A DNA stretch of 64,000 nucleotides. It comes from Providencia alcalifaciens. GTDB lineage: Bacteria > Pseudomonadota > Gammaproteobacteria > Enterobacterales > Enterobacteriaceae. A program made the position numbers and the translations under genes. Under the pieces are notes generated by a model, which saw nothing but the letters and a program-made list of their open reading frames with translations, had not been told where the DNA came from and did no database searches. Below are positions 1 to 7,071 of this stretch, piece after piece (position 1 is the first letter of the stretch; each line of letters starts with the position of its first letter). Where the stretch lies: positions 1,881,353-1,945,352 of the forward strand of contig JAOQNJ010000001.1 of NCBI GenBank assembly GCA_025961275.1, given 5' to 3'.

Positions 1-2
1 AA

Positions 3-193
3 GAAGCAAAGCGCCCTACCTTATCACTAACACGTAAACCAGTTAGCCGAGTTGAAAAAGCAATTTCAATTCGCAGCACTAAAGTTTATGACTCAGCAGA
101 TAACACATGCTTACCAAATTCTAGTATTTACTCAGCTAAATATCGTAAGTCTGGAACGTTATTAGAGTCTGGCGAAGTAACGGCTAGAGCATA
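3..193 (+). CDS. N: Antitermination protein N-like, C-terminal part (5' end outside window)
   Basis: The frame is open from the window edge to a TAG at 191-193. The readable peptide contains RPTLSLTRKPVSRVEKA, which lines up with the RPILSLNRKPKSRVESA stretch of lambda N (its NusA-contact region). The remainder, with a basic KYRKSG stretch, does not resemble lambda N clearly. N proteins bind the nut-site boxB hairpin and convert RNA polymerase to a terminator-resistant form, which would let transcription run through the following operon to int. Its place at the head of the operon fits. The arginine-rich RNA-binding N-terminus and the nutL site would be left of the window. The identification rests on this one motif plus position. 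Confidence 0.7.
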
Positions 194-259
194 GACACAC
201 GCAAGCAACCACGGCTACGCAAGCCGATTATGAGTGATGGAAGTGTTACGGCGAGATAA

Positions 260-276
260 AGCCCACGGATGGGCTA
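260..276 (-). terminator. Short GC hairpin at the end of the SieB-like gene
   Basis: AGCCCA-CGGA-TGGGCT forms a 6-bp stem with a 4-base loop. On the minus strand it overlaps the stop codon of the SieB-like gene and is followed by a short TTTAT tract. On the plus strand there is no T tract. It may be a weak terminator for the minus-strand gene or a structure within the antiterminated plus-strand transcript. Confidence 0.35.
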
Positions 277-792
277 AATATCAAAATACCCTGTAAATTG
301 ATTGACACATTCAGAATAATAATAGGGGTTAATTATGTAGCTATTCATATGCCTCATATTTAAGTGCTTAGAATAATCATGAATAATATTATTATCTAGC
401 AAAGACTTAATTACTGGATCGCTTCGGTTGCCGCCCACATATCCACCGCCTATATCAATAATCATTGCTATATATCCTTTTTCTCCTTTCGAGAGGTTTG
501 ATATTAACTGCGATATTTTTATTTTTTCATTCTTTAATTTTCTATCGCGGATAACACCAATAATTGAATCACGCCCCATCATTACAAGTCTTTGCGTATT
601 AACTGCAATGACAAAAGAAATGGCAAATATAAACACTTGCCAAACATAAGGGATCCCAATTTTTGAGTTAAAGCTAGCGCCCCAAGAATCAGGGCTAATC
701 ATCAATAATGACACCCAAACAATAATAAACCACATAACACGCTCCAATGGTTCGCTTTTTAATACACGTCCAATAATGGCTAATAATTCCAT
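274..792 (-). CDS. SieB-like superinfection exclusion membrane protein
   Basis: 172 aa. The N-terminus has two hydrophobic segments (about residues 19-37 and 49-66), then a positively charged linker and a soluble C-terminal domain with an LSKGEKGYI stretch like that of the SieB/exclusion-B family. Family members of lambda and P22 are about 190 aa, have the same two-helix-plus-cytoplasmic-domain form, and abort infection by other phages at the inner membrane. Position supports the call: like lambda sieB it lies just inside the left operon, after N, on the strand opposite to that operon. It probably has its own promoter in the 793-860 region. Sequence similarity alone is modest, so a different small membrane protein remains possible. 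Confidence 0.55.
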   Translation of the reverse strand: MELLAIIGRVLKSEPLERVMWFIIVWVSLLMISPDSWGASFNSKIGIPYVWQVFIFAISFVIAVNTQRLVMMGRDSIIGVIRDRKLKNEKIKISQLISNLSKGEKGYIAMIIDIGGGYVGGNRSDPVIKSLLDNNIIHDYSKHLNMRHMNSYIINPYYYSECVNQFTGYFDI

Positions 793-909
793 TTAACTAA
801 CTCTCATATTGTGGGGGTGAGTTAATTATAACCGATTTCATATGTGGGGGCACAATGAAACCACTGGCGCCCTAAGTGGATAAATAAACGGGCACAGTTA
901 ACTAATTAC

Positions 910-1144
910 AGTCCATCAAGGTGGGCTGTGGTGAGATAACTTTTTGACAGCACGACAATAAACATAGGCGTTAAATCGGTCACGCCATAGATGTAAGTAC
1001 CGTTTGAATCGGAGGATTTATGTAGTGATTAAATTTAACTTATCTAAATAAATAAAATATGCAGGTGCCATGGTCTGTGAGACCCGCAGCCTAGTGCGAT
1101 ATCTAGGCAACTAACCAGAGTCCATTGAGGTGGGCTGTGGTGAG
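910..1144 (+). repeat. Two 26-bp imperfect direct repeats in the phage leader
   Basis: Copies at 910-935 and 1119-1144 read AGTCCATyrAGGTGGGCTGTGGTGAG with two differences and are 209 bp apart. The second copy ends about 27 bp before the ATG of the 1171 gene, close to its ribosome site. The shared GTGGTG core is complementary to the CACCAC found in later leaders (about 1948-1955), so base pairing between leaders is possible. The function is unknown. Confidence 0.75.
1011..1025 (+). other. Strong RBS followed by an immediate start-stop (ATG TAG)
   Basis: GGAGGATTT precedes ATG at 1020-1022, and the next codon is TAG. The same ribosome site and spacing (AGGAGGATTTATG) is used by the real gene at 2014, and both are preceded by an ATGTAA. 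It may be the leftover leader of a deleted gene, or a minimal translated ORF that loads a ribosome without making a peptide. Confidence 0.5.
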
Positions 1145-1170
1145 TTGATTAATAGATAGGAGATAGAGAT

Positions 1171-1440
1171 ATGTGTGATTGCTTTACTAAATTAGACGAT
1201 GACATGGAAAGTCGTATCAAAGCAAAACTACCAGAAGGTGCAAGCCTAAGGTCTTCTGGTTGGAAGCAGTCAGGCTTGTTTATGTCTGGCGGAATTATGT
1301 CGGTTAATTACTTCATTGAATACAACGCTAGTTACCAAGAAATTAAAAAAGATGGCACACCGAAAGCCCGCCTAACAAAGCAGGATTTTCCCGTTACGTT
1401 CTCATTCTGCCCTTTCTGTGGCGTGAAATGTGACGATTAG
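1171..1440 (+). CDS. Small phage protein with terminal cysteine pairs
   Basis: 89 aa, preceded by a good AGGAG site 8-9 bases upstream. Cysteines occur as CDC at residues 2-4 and as CPFCGVKC near the C-terminus. Together they could hold one zinc ion and bring the two ends together. There is no signal peptide or membrane segment. It is the first gene of the long plus-strand operon. I do not recognise a named family. Its arrangement suggests one of the many small host-interaction proteins of lambdoid left operons, but no function can be assigned. Confidence 0.75.
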   Translation: MCDCFTKLDDDMESRIKAKLPEGASLRSSGWKQSGLFMSGGIMSVNYFIEYNASYQEIKKDGTPKARLTKQDFPVTFSFCPFCGVKCDD

Positions 1441-1469
1441 CATCGCGTTTAGTTAATAACGGAGGGAGT

Positions 1470-1652
1470 ATGACAGATGAAACAGGTGAGTTTCGTGATG
1501 ATATTGCAGTAAAAATATTACTAGCGTGGTGTGGAAATGCAAATAGCCCAATGCAGAGAGATAGAGATGGTCACGCCAGATTATGGGAATTAGAAACTTT
1601 AGCTGAAGCCGCATATGAACTGGCAGATGCAATGTTAAAGGCTAGGGGGTGA
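1470..1652 (+). CDS. Small phage protein, function unknown
   Basis: 60 aa, with an excellent GGAGGGAGT ribosome site directly upstream. It is acidic and largely helical by composition, with a C-terminal stretch (residues 38-58, AEAAYELADAMLKARG) that looks amphipathic. It is followed one base later by the next gene, so the two are likely translationally coupled. Not recognised. Confidence 0.7.
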   Translation: MTDETGEFRDDIAVKILLAWCGNANSPMQRDRDGHARLWELETLAEAAYELADAMLKARG

Positions 1653-1653
1653 T

Positions 1654-1944
1654 ATGGAGTTTGAAGGTAGTAAATCACCGTGGCACATTGGGTCGCATCC
1701 ATGTAACGACCAAAGCAAGTATACTGTTCGTAGTGACAGTAACACTGTTATAGCTCATGTATCGCAACCCAGTGACAATGAACAAAGAGCAAGAGCCGAT
1801 GCCGACCTTAGATTAATCGCAGCAGCACCAGAGTTATTAAGTGAACTCATTCGGCTACGAAACATAGTTGCAAGCTACAAGCAGGACAGTGGCGACAATT
1901 TAGATATCACTGACGCAGTAATCGCAAAAGCCCTCGATCAGTAG
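1654..1944 (+). CDS. Phage protein with the 'ADLRLIAAAPELL' motif
   Basis: 96 aa. It begins one base after the previous stop, with a GGGGGTGAT site overlapping the end of that gene. The stretch ARADADLRLIAAAPELLSEL (residues 46-65) is a very common signature of small early proteins in enterobacterial phages, where it follows a W-x-I/V N-terminal domain as it does here. The biochemical function of that family is not known to me. Confidence 0.75.
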   Translation: MEFEGSKSPWHIGSHPCNDQSKYTVRSDSNTVIAHVSQPSDNEQRARADADLRLIAAAPELLSELIRLRNIVASYKQDSGDNLDITDAVIAKALDQ

Positions 1945-2013
1945 TAACCCACCACAACACATTTCATATCGCTATTAATAGTGAGGAATACGCACATGTA
2001 ATCAGGAGGATTT

Positions 2014-2754
2014 ATGACCCCGTCAACGCTGCCTAATAAGCTGTGGCGTTCATTAGGTGAAATAAAACGCTATGTAGAAAAAATGCCTGAAGGCGTACCA
2101 GAGCGTGACTTAAAAAATAAAGTATCTGCATTCGGTGCTTTAAATGGAAAAGAACGCTTACAGTTAGTTGAGTTTCTCGAATCACGCGAAAGTATTTTAG
2201 TTCTCAGAGCTATAAAGCACGGGAATAAAAAGCCCACAAATATCCTTCGTCATAAAAAATATGGCTATCCAAAATCAATTGATGGTTATGAATACCCAAT
2301 ACAGAAAAAGCAAAAAACCAAAACATGCAGTCGCTGTAAAACAGAAAAACCACTCACTGATTTTCATGTAAACAATACAAAAAATGACGGGCGGCAATCA
2401 TATTGCAAGGAATGCGATATCAAACATTGCCAATCCAGAGATTGGACTTCTGGTGATAATTACGGAAAAAAATTAACCATTAAAAAACCGATTGAAGGTG
2501 AAAATATGACAAATCCATCTAGCCCTGAGCAGTTGAGAAAGCAAGCTGAAGAATTACTGAAAGCTGCCGAGCAAGCAGAGAAAAATCAAGCTACTGAAAA
2601 ATGGAAAACTGAGTTCAAGAAGGAGTTTGAGCAGCAGAAATTAGAAGTAATGCAAGCTGTAGGCATGGTGAACCGCAAGTTTGATGAATTAATGGATGCA
2701 GTTAGCTCCCTAGGTAAAGCTTCAGAAAAATTCAAACTTCTAAAAATCGAATAA
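2014..2754 (+). CDS. Phage protein: four-cysteine zinc motif followed by a coiled coil
   Basis: 246 aa, with a strong AGGAGGATTT ribosome site. It has three parts. A basic N-terminal region of about 100 residues comes first. A four-cysteine motif then follows, CSRCKTEKPLTDF(x)n-YCKEC with an extra C soon after (about residues 105-145), of the kind found beside HNH nuclease and DNA-binding domains. A lysine/glutamate-rich C-terminal helix (about residues 168-235) reads as a coiled coil. No HNH catalytic residues are visible. An internal ATG at 2506 preceded by GAAGGTGAA could start the coiled-coil part alone. Function unknown. Confidence 0.75.
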   Translation: MTPSTLPNKLWRSLGEIKRYVEKMPEGVPERDLKNKVSAFGALNGKERLQLVEFLESRESILVLRAIKHGNKKPTNILRHKKYGYPKSIDGYEYPIQKKQKTKTCSRCKTEKPLTDFHVNNTKNDGRQSYCKECDIKHCQSRDWTSGDNYGKKLTIKKPIEGENMTNPSSPEQLRKQAEELLKAAEQAEKNQATEKWKTEFKKEFEQQKLEVMQAVGMVNRKFDELMDAVSSLGKASEKFKLLKIE

Positions 2755-2821
2755 CCCACCGCACCAACACCAGAACACTTTCAATAACAATCGCTATCAA
2801 TCGATACGTGAGGGATTTCTT

Positions 2822-2971
2822 ATGCCAAAAATTAATGAATTAAAACGTCAGGAACTCAGCTATCGACTGAATAGCGAGAGCTTCAAAGCAGTAGTTAAAA
2901 AGCAAATTAGATGGGATTGGATAGCTATCATTACATCCGCTTTCATCATTTTAACGCTGATTATGAGGTGA
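2822..2971 (+). CDS. 49-aa phage protein with one C-terminal membrane helix
   Basis: ATG preceded by GAGGGATTTCTT, TGA at 2969-2971. The first half is polar and basic; the last 18 residues (WDWIAIITSAFIILTLIM) form a single transmembrane segment. The next gene begins three bases after the stop, so the frame sits naturally in the operon. It could be a small tail-anchored inner-membrane peptide. Not recognised. Confidence 0.6.
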   Translation: MPKINELKRQELSYRLNSESFKAVVKKQIRWDWIAIITSAFIILTLIMR

Positions 2972-2974
2972 TGC

Positions 2975-3205
2975 ATGACAGTAAATATCTTAACCGACGG
3001 CTACAAGCCCGACATAAGCCCATACAAAAATCATTCGTTAACAATGGAAGGTTACGAATTAAAAAGCTTGCGTGGTGACACTAACGCGATATTTGGGGCA
3101 ATGGATAGCCCACTTGAAGATGTCATTGAGTATGCAGTCAGCAACGGAGAGCTAGACGAACTAATCAGAATGGCAATCAATCGACAGATACGGGGTGCTG
3201 CATGA
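2975..3205 (+). CDS. Small phage protein, function unknown
   Basis: 76 aa, acidic C-terminal half. The ribosome site TGAGGTGATGC overlaps the preceding gene's end. The stop overlaps the next start (ATGA), so translation is coupled. No recognised motif. Confidence 0.7.
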   Translation: MTVNILTDGYKPDISPYKNHSLTMEGYELKSLRGDTNAIFGAMDSPLEDVIEYAVSNGELDELIRMAINRQIRGAA

Positions 3206-3426
3206 GAATTTCAGAGTATGAGTATTACGACGCTCGTGCAAATCAGGAGCATTTAGCAAATCAGGATGATGAGCTAACTAATGAAATGGCTCAGGCTATA
3301 TGGGATTCGGTAACGAATGCGTCACCAACAATAATTCAGTCACTAACTGAATCTCAGCTTGCAGGTATTTGGGATGGAGCCTTTAACGCTGCAAAAAATA
3401 TAAGAAACGAAATACGGAGGCAATAA
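3202..3426 (+). CDS. Small phage protein, function unknown
   Basis: 74 aa, coupled to the previous gene by ATGA and to the next by a one-base overlap. Acidic N-terminal half (DDELTNEMAQ) and a basic C-terminus (RNEIRRQ). It lies directly upstream of the recombination genes. Not recognised. Confidence 0.7.
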   Translation: MRISEYEYYDARANQEHLANQDDELTNEMAQAIWDSVTNASPTIIQSLTESQLAGIWDGAFNAAKNIRNEIRRQ

Positions 3427-3950
3427 TGGAAGTTCAAAAAACCCATTATAGAAAAGCGTTTGATTCCCCTTATTTAAGCAGCGCTGACATTGTCGATAGA
3501 GTTGACTTAACGATAATTCGTGTTGTTTTGGAAGGAGATAAAACTAAAAAAACAAAAGATTTATTTAATACCGCTTATTTTGCAGAGAAAGAACTTAGAC
3601 CAGGCGAAACATTAAAGCCAATGATACTCAATGCCACAAACTCAAAAATGCTTCGTCGCCTAACGGGTTCGCCATTCATTGAAGATTGGTGCAATCAGCG
3701 TATTACTGTTTATGTTGATACTAACGTAAAGTTTGGTCGTGAAGTTATGGAGGGGTTAAGGATATCCCCTAACGCACCGAAAGCCTTAGTTCAGGAGCTA
3801 ACCCCAAACATGGAAAAGGCTTGGAATAGCGCAAAAGAAGCATATAAAAGAGATGGAAATCTGAATGCTGTTACTGCTCGTTTAAGTGTATCACCAGAAA
3901 ACGAGCAAAAACTAATTTCGGAGTGTAACGATGAAGCCAATATTTCATGA
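3426..3950 (+). CDS. Phage protein of the type found next to YqaJ exonucleases
   Basis: 174 aa with ribosome site ACGGAGGCAATA. It contains LKPMILNATNSK (about residues 62-73) followed by a W-C-N/VYVDTNVK region. I recall this pattern from a conserved phage family encoded next to YqaJ-type nucleases and single-strand-binding proteins, as here. Its last 20 bases overlap the exonuclease gene, indicating coupling. A role as accessory or annealing partner of the exonuclease is inferred from context only; it does not look like RecT, Redbeta or Erf. Confidence 0.65.
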   Translation: MEVQKTHYRKAFDSPYLSSADIVDRVDLTIIRVVLEGDKTKKTKDLFNTAYFAEKELRPGETLKPMILNATNSKMLRRLTGSPFIEDWCNQRITVYVDTNVKFGREVMEGLRISPNAPKALVQELTPNMEKAWNSAKEAYKRDGNLNAVTARLSVSPENEQKLISECNDEANIS

Positions 3951-4560
3951 TGTTGAGCAAAATTCTGATGATTGGGACGCGTTACGCGTAGGAAAAGTAA
4001 CATCCTCAAACGCTCCGCTATTCATGGCTAATTTTAGCAAGGCATTTGGAGACCCTGCAAAAAAATATGCTCTACAAATTGCGCTGGAAAGGATAACTGG
4101 CGCTAAAGCTGAATATAACTATTCAAATAAACACATGGAACGCGGTCACGAACAAGAACCTATAGCAAGGATGCTGTATGAAGATACTACGTTTTCATAT
4201 GTTTTAAATGGAGGGTTCTTTGACTGTGGCGATTATGGTGATAGCCCTGATGGTATCGTTGAAAATTCAAAAGGCATTATTGAAATTAAATCAGTAATTG
4301 CTTCGGTTCATTATGCCACTCTAACCAGAAATAGCTTCGACCCATCTTACAAATGGCAGTTAATTAGCCACTTAGATTGCACTCAATTGGATTGGGTAGA
4401 CTTTGTTAGCTATTGTGCTGACTTCCCAGAGGGCAAGCAATTAATAATTCATAGACTGAATAAGGATGATTTTCAGGATGAAATTTCACAACTACAGGAG
4501 CGTAGGAATCAGTTTTTAGAATTAATTAAAACAACTCAGGAGATAATATTAAATGGCTGA
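3931..4560 (+). CDS. YqaJ/lambda-exonuclease family 5'-3' dsDNA exonuclease
   Basis: 209 aa. The PD-(D/E)XK-type catalytic residues are in place: RGHEQE (E74, E76), DSPDG (D107) and EIK (E118, K120), in the order and spacing of the YqaJ/lambda Red-alpha family. The enzyme resects double-strand ends to give 3' single strands for annealing during phage recombination and replication. It overlaps its upstream partner by 20 bases and the SSB gene by 8, so the three form a recombination cassette. Start chosen at the ATG after CGGAGTG. Family length is usually about 200-230 aa, so it is complete. Confidence 0.88.
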   Translation: MKPIFHDVEQNSDDWDALRVGKVTSSNAPLFMANFSKAFGDPAKKYALQIALERITGAKAEYNYSNKHMERGHEQEPIARMLYEDTTFSYVLNGGFFDCGDYGDSPDGIVENSKGIIEIKSVIASVHYATLTRNSFDPSYKWQLISHLDCTQLDWVDFVSYCADFPEGKQLIIHRLNKDDFQDEISQLQERRNQFLELIKTTQEIILNG

Positions 4561-5001
4561 CATGAATCAATGTAACTTTACTGGCAGGATTGGCGGCTTG
4601 GAGTTGCGCTATATTCCTAATGGCTCAGCAATAATGCAATTTTCAGTAGCTATTGGCGAATCGAGAAAAGACGACAACGGACAATGGATTGATAAAACAA
4701 CGTGGGTTCGCTGTGAGGCTTGGGGTGGTTCAGCGGAGTTTATGGACAGAAACGCACAGAAAGGAACTCAGGTGCGCGTCACTGCTAAAGTTGAGGTTAA
4801 GGAGTGGGAAGATAAGCAGACGGGGCAAAACGTAGCGCCACTATTTTTAAAACCAAGGAAATCCAAATTTTAGGCAATAGAAAGGAAAACAGCAATAACC
4901 AGACAGGAAGCCAACAATCGGAAAGACAACCTCAGCAGTCACAGCAGAAAGCTCAGCAGAATGAGCCGCCAATGGATTGGGATGATTCTGCACCCTTCTA
5001 A
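4553..5001 (+). CDS. ssb: Phage single-stranded DNA-binding protein, reading frame split at a slippery heptamer
   Basis: Frame 0 encodes an OB-fold SSB start (residues 1-100: NFTGRIG, MQFSVAIGES, TTWVRCEAWG, VRVTAKVEV) and then runs into a TAG at 4871-4873, giving 106 aa. The missing part lies in the -1 frame: TKEIQILGNRKEN, a glutamine-rich linker, and the typical acidic tip MDWDDSAPF ending at 4999-5001. The two frames meet exactly at T TTA AAA (4846-4852), a canonical -1 slippery heptamer. A -1 shift there gives a normal 149-aa SSB. Either this is programmed frameshifting, making tailed and tailless SSB, or one A has been lost. No strong downstream hairpin or well-placed upstream Shine-Dalgarno stimulator is obvious. 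Confidence 0.85.
4846..4852 (+). other. Slippery heptamer T TTA AAA in ssb
   Basis: In the ssb frame the codons are ttt tta aaa cca. Slippage by -1 on TTA AAA re-reads them as TTT AAA and continues ACC AAG GAA ATC, which is the frame of the conserved SSB tail. Confidence 0.8.
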
Positions 5002-5036
5002 CCCTTCCCTATGTGATTTAACCAAAGGATATAACC

Positions 5037-5198
5037 ATGAGCACACCAAATAAACTGCAAAATTTTATTTATTACCTAACGAAAGACGCTGCCAGAGATT
5101 CATTTGAAGAATGGCTAGAAGAAATTGAAGTTTCCGAGGAAGAATACGACGAAATAAAAGAATGGTTTAAGCAATTCGATATTAAGCCATACGTTTAA
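5037..5198 (+). CDS. 53-aa acidic phage protein
   Basis: ATG preceded by AAAGGATATAACC, stop TAA at 5196-5198. It is strongly acidic in the middle (EEWLEEIEVSEEEYDEIKEW). No membrane segment and no recognised family. It lies in the gap between ssb and the next gene in the correct orientation and with a usable ribosome site. Acidic mini-proteins of this kind in phage early operons sometimes mimic DNA, but nothing specific supports that here. Confidence 0.6.
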   Translation: MSTPNKLQNFIYYLTKDAARDSFEEWLEEIEVSEEEYDEIKEWFKQFDIKPYV

Positions 5199-5238
5199 TT
5201 ACAGGGAATATTTGCAAGGATGCAAACAGGAGATAGAT

Positions 5239-5565
5239 ATGACAGATGAAATTAAAGCAGAAATTAACTCACTGCAGCAAGAAGTGGCTAGAGGTCATGT
5301 TTATTCATGGGAGTTACACAGGCTAAATTTATTGCTTTTAGTGATTGAACATTACCTTTCAGAAAATAACCCTAAAGAAGCTCATCTTTGGGCGCAAAGT
5401 GTATTCCAGTGGATTGATTCAGAATTTCACGACGAAATGAAAAATAACACTGGCGATATTAACGCTTGGTTTAATAAGCAAATGGAAGGTGCAGTAAGCA
5501 CCGAACAGGCGTTAAAAATAACTCGTGAGTTATATCCTGAAACCGAAAAGCTACGGACAGCTTAA
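5239..5565 (+). CDS. Phage protein, function unknown
   Basis: 108 aa from the ATG at 5239, which has CAGGAG 7-8 bases upstream. An in-frame TTG at 5212 has no such site and was not used. Predominantly helical composition with a leucine-rich stretch (LHRLNLLLLVIEHYL). Not recognised. Confidence 0.65.
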   Translation: MTDEIKAEINSLQQEVARGHVYSWELHRLNLLLLVIEHYLSENNPKEAHLWAQSVFQWIDSEFHDEMKNNTGDINAWFNKQMEGAVSTEQALKITRELYPETEKLRTA

Positions 5566-5600
5566 TTTAACTCGCAGGGATGCAATGAAGAGGAATGAAT

Positions 5601-6134
5601 ATGAAAGTGGAACAATCGCAGGTCACTAAGTTAGTTATCTCAGAGGTTCAGAATCATGATCCTATCCATGTTTATATTGAGGACTATGGTGATAATCGCC
5701 GTGGACGTGTAACTATCAGTGAGTTTGGAAAGTCATGGTCATGCTTCTGGGGTGGTATGGGAATGTCACTTACCGAGTTTTTATTATGGATAACAAACCA
5801 GTATTGGATTGGCTACTTAGACTCAAACCTAGACAGGGAAATTGACGCTGATAATGAAGATAATATTGCATTCATTAGAAAGCAAATAATTGAATCACGA
5901 AAGAATAAAGACATTAGCGAGTTTGAAGCCCGTGACATGTTTGACGATGCGGAATATAGCGACGATATAAAACAGGATGTGTGTAGCTCGGGGGTATTTA
6001 ATAAATATGATGATCTTCTTGGCGATGAGCCGTGGCTGGCTCCATGGCCTAAACAAGAAAACCCCGACTATTGGCGAATGGAATCGCGCCTTAATGTCAT
6101 ACGTGAAGCTCTTAAGCAATTAAAGGTGGAGTGA
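5601..6134 (+). CDS. Conserved phage protein with 'SWSCFWGGMG' motif
   Basis: 177 aa. The ATG at 5601 has GAGGA six bases upstream; the ATG at 5595 lies on top of that site and is less likely. The N-terminal third contains YGDNRRGRVTISEFGKSWSC-FWGGMGMSLTEFL, a block I associate with a common lambdoid early protein. The rest is acidic and ends with a long helix. Its last base overlaps the next start (TGATG). Function unknown. Confidence 0.7.
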   Translation: MKVEQSQVTKLVISEVQNHDPIHVYIEDYGDNRRGRVTISEFGKSWSCFWGGMGMSLTEFLLWITNQYWIGYLDSNLDREIDADNEDNIAFIRKQIIESRKNKDISEFEARDMFDDAEYSDDIKQDVCSSGVFNKYDDLLGDEPWLAPWPKQENPDYWRMESRLNVIREALKQLKVE

Positions 6135-6310
6135 TGAAATTAACAGAGCGTCAAATTAACACATTAAAAAATGTAGGTAATGGATATGGCCAGTTAAGTA
6201 ATCAGCTATCAATTTTCTCATTGGAGAATAAAGGACTTATTAAACTTTCCCCTAAAGATGGATGGAAATTAACAAAGTCAGGCATTGAAGAGCTAAATAA
6301 GGTGGAGTGA
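6134..6310 (+). CDS. 58-aa phage protein, possible winged-helix fragment
   Basis: Starts by TGATG overlap with the preceding gene and itself ends in GGTGGAGTGATG, which starts the next. The sequence LTERQINTL...LSIFSLENKGLIKLSPKDGWKLTKSGIEEL has the helix-helix-wing look of a small winged-helix domain ('ENKGLI' recognition region, 'GWKLTKSG' wing). This is by eye only. It may be a small DNA-binding protein. Confidence 0.6.
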   Translation: MKLTERQINTLKNVGNGYGQLSNQLSIFSLENKGLIKLSPKDGWKLTKSGIEELNKVE

Positions 6311-6648
6311 TGGATAAATTAGATGAAGCGTTTGAGGTATGGTTTAAGAAATCTCACGGTTATAATCCGTCAGTATCACCGCCTGATAGTCACTTAGTTG
6401 GCGTTAGACGTATGGCGTTTGAGGCTGGATATAAATCTGCTTTAATTGAATTACAAAAAGAACGCGACCAAGCAATTAAATATCTAATTTTAGTTTTCCA
6501 GCAATACGCAAATAACGACCATTTATTTATGTCGGCTGGCGAGAATGCTTGCGAGTTTTTAGATGATTTAGGCTACGGAATTGATACTGGTCAAACGCTT
6601 GAATTAACCGATAAAGGTAAGCAATTAATTAAAGAAGATTGGGAGTGA
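6310..6648 (+). CDS. Phage protein, function unknown
   Basis: 112 aa, coupled by TGATG to the upstream gene. Start taken at ATG 6310 rather than the overlapping GTG at 6307. Residues 30-50 (LVGVRRMAFEAGYKSALIEL) resemble a motif seen in several small phage early proteins. The C-terminus (LELTDKGKQLIKEDW) echoes the end of the preceding gene's product (KLTKSGIEEL), suggesting a shared wing-like end. Not assigned. Confidence 0.65.
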   Translation: MDKLDEAFEVWFKKSHGYNPSVSPPDSHLVGVRRMAFEAGYKSALIELQKERDQAIKYLILVFQQYANNDHLFMSAGENACEFLDDLGYGIDTGQTLELTDKGKQLIKEDWE

Positions 6649-6657
6649 AAATAAAAA

Positions 6658-6903
6658 ATGGATAATGAGTTTAACAGAGAACAAATGAAGTTAGGAGTTC
6701 TTTATGCTCGGAATCATTTAATTAGCGCATACAGAGCTAACTTTATTGAATGTGACGAATCTCAGTTCGCAATGTTTATGAACACACTAACTCATATTTC
6801 AAATGAATCTATCGATATTGAATTAATGATGGATGATGTATTAGCTTGCAGTAATGAAGCTGAAAACTGGATTAAAGAAACTTTGATTAGACATTCGAAT
6901 TAA
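6658..6903 (+). CDS. Phage protein, function unknown
   Basis: 81 aa, acidic and helical. Starts nine bases after the previous stop behind a weak GGGAGTGA site. No recognised domain. Confidence 0.6.
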   Translation: MDNEFNREQMKLGVLYARNHLISAYRANFIECDESQFAMFMNTLTHISNESIDIELMMDDVLACSNEAENWIKETLIRHSN

Positions 6904-6909
6904 ATAACC

Positions 6910-7071
6910 ATGCAAATAATCGGATATGTATTACTCATGCTAATACAGGGTTCTGCTGTGCCTGTATCTGAGAAAATATACACAGAGCAAGAATGCGAGA
7001 GCCGTGCTAGCCAATTAATGACGGTGCGGGATGTTGAAATAGTTTGTGGGGAGGTAATTCGTGAAATTTAA
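6910..7071 (+). CDS. 53-aa phage peptide with N-terminal signal or anchor
   Basis: ATG six bases after the previous stop; TAA at 7069-7071, overlapping the next gene. Residues 1-17 (MQIIGYVLLMLIQGSAV) form a hydrophobic leader followed by a polar part with two cysteines (EQEC at 30, IVC at 47) that could form a disulfide after export. Lambdoid phages often carry such small exported proteins of unknown role. Confidence 0.55.
   Translation: MQIIGYVLLMLIQGSAVPVSEKIYTEQECESRASQLMTVRDVEIVCGEVIREI

Larger units (their letters stand above)
793..1170. other. 378-bp gene-free region between the SieB-like gene and the left operon body
   Basis: There is no ORF of useful length. It contains two GTGGGGG boxes (811-817, 844-850), a pair of 26-bp near-identical direct repeats (910-935 and 1119-1144), and a strong Shine-Dalgarno followed by an ATG-TAG start-stop (1011-1025). 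The divergent SieB-like gene must have its promoter here. No clear nut site was found. Confidence 0.6.

Noticed and set aside
260..276. Plus-strand intrinsic terminator (tL1-like)
   Set aside because: The stem is short and no T tract follows on the plus strand; kept only as a weak minus-strand candidate.
3426..3950. RecT/Redbeta/Erf-type annealing protein
   Set aside because: Position next to the exonuclease suggests it, but none of the conserved motifs of those families is visible.
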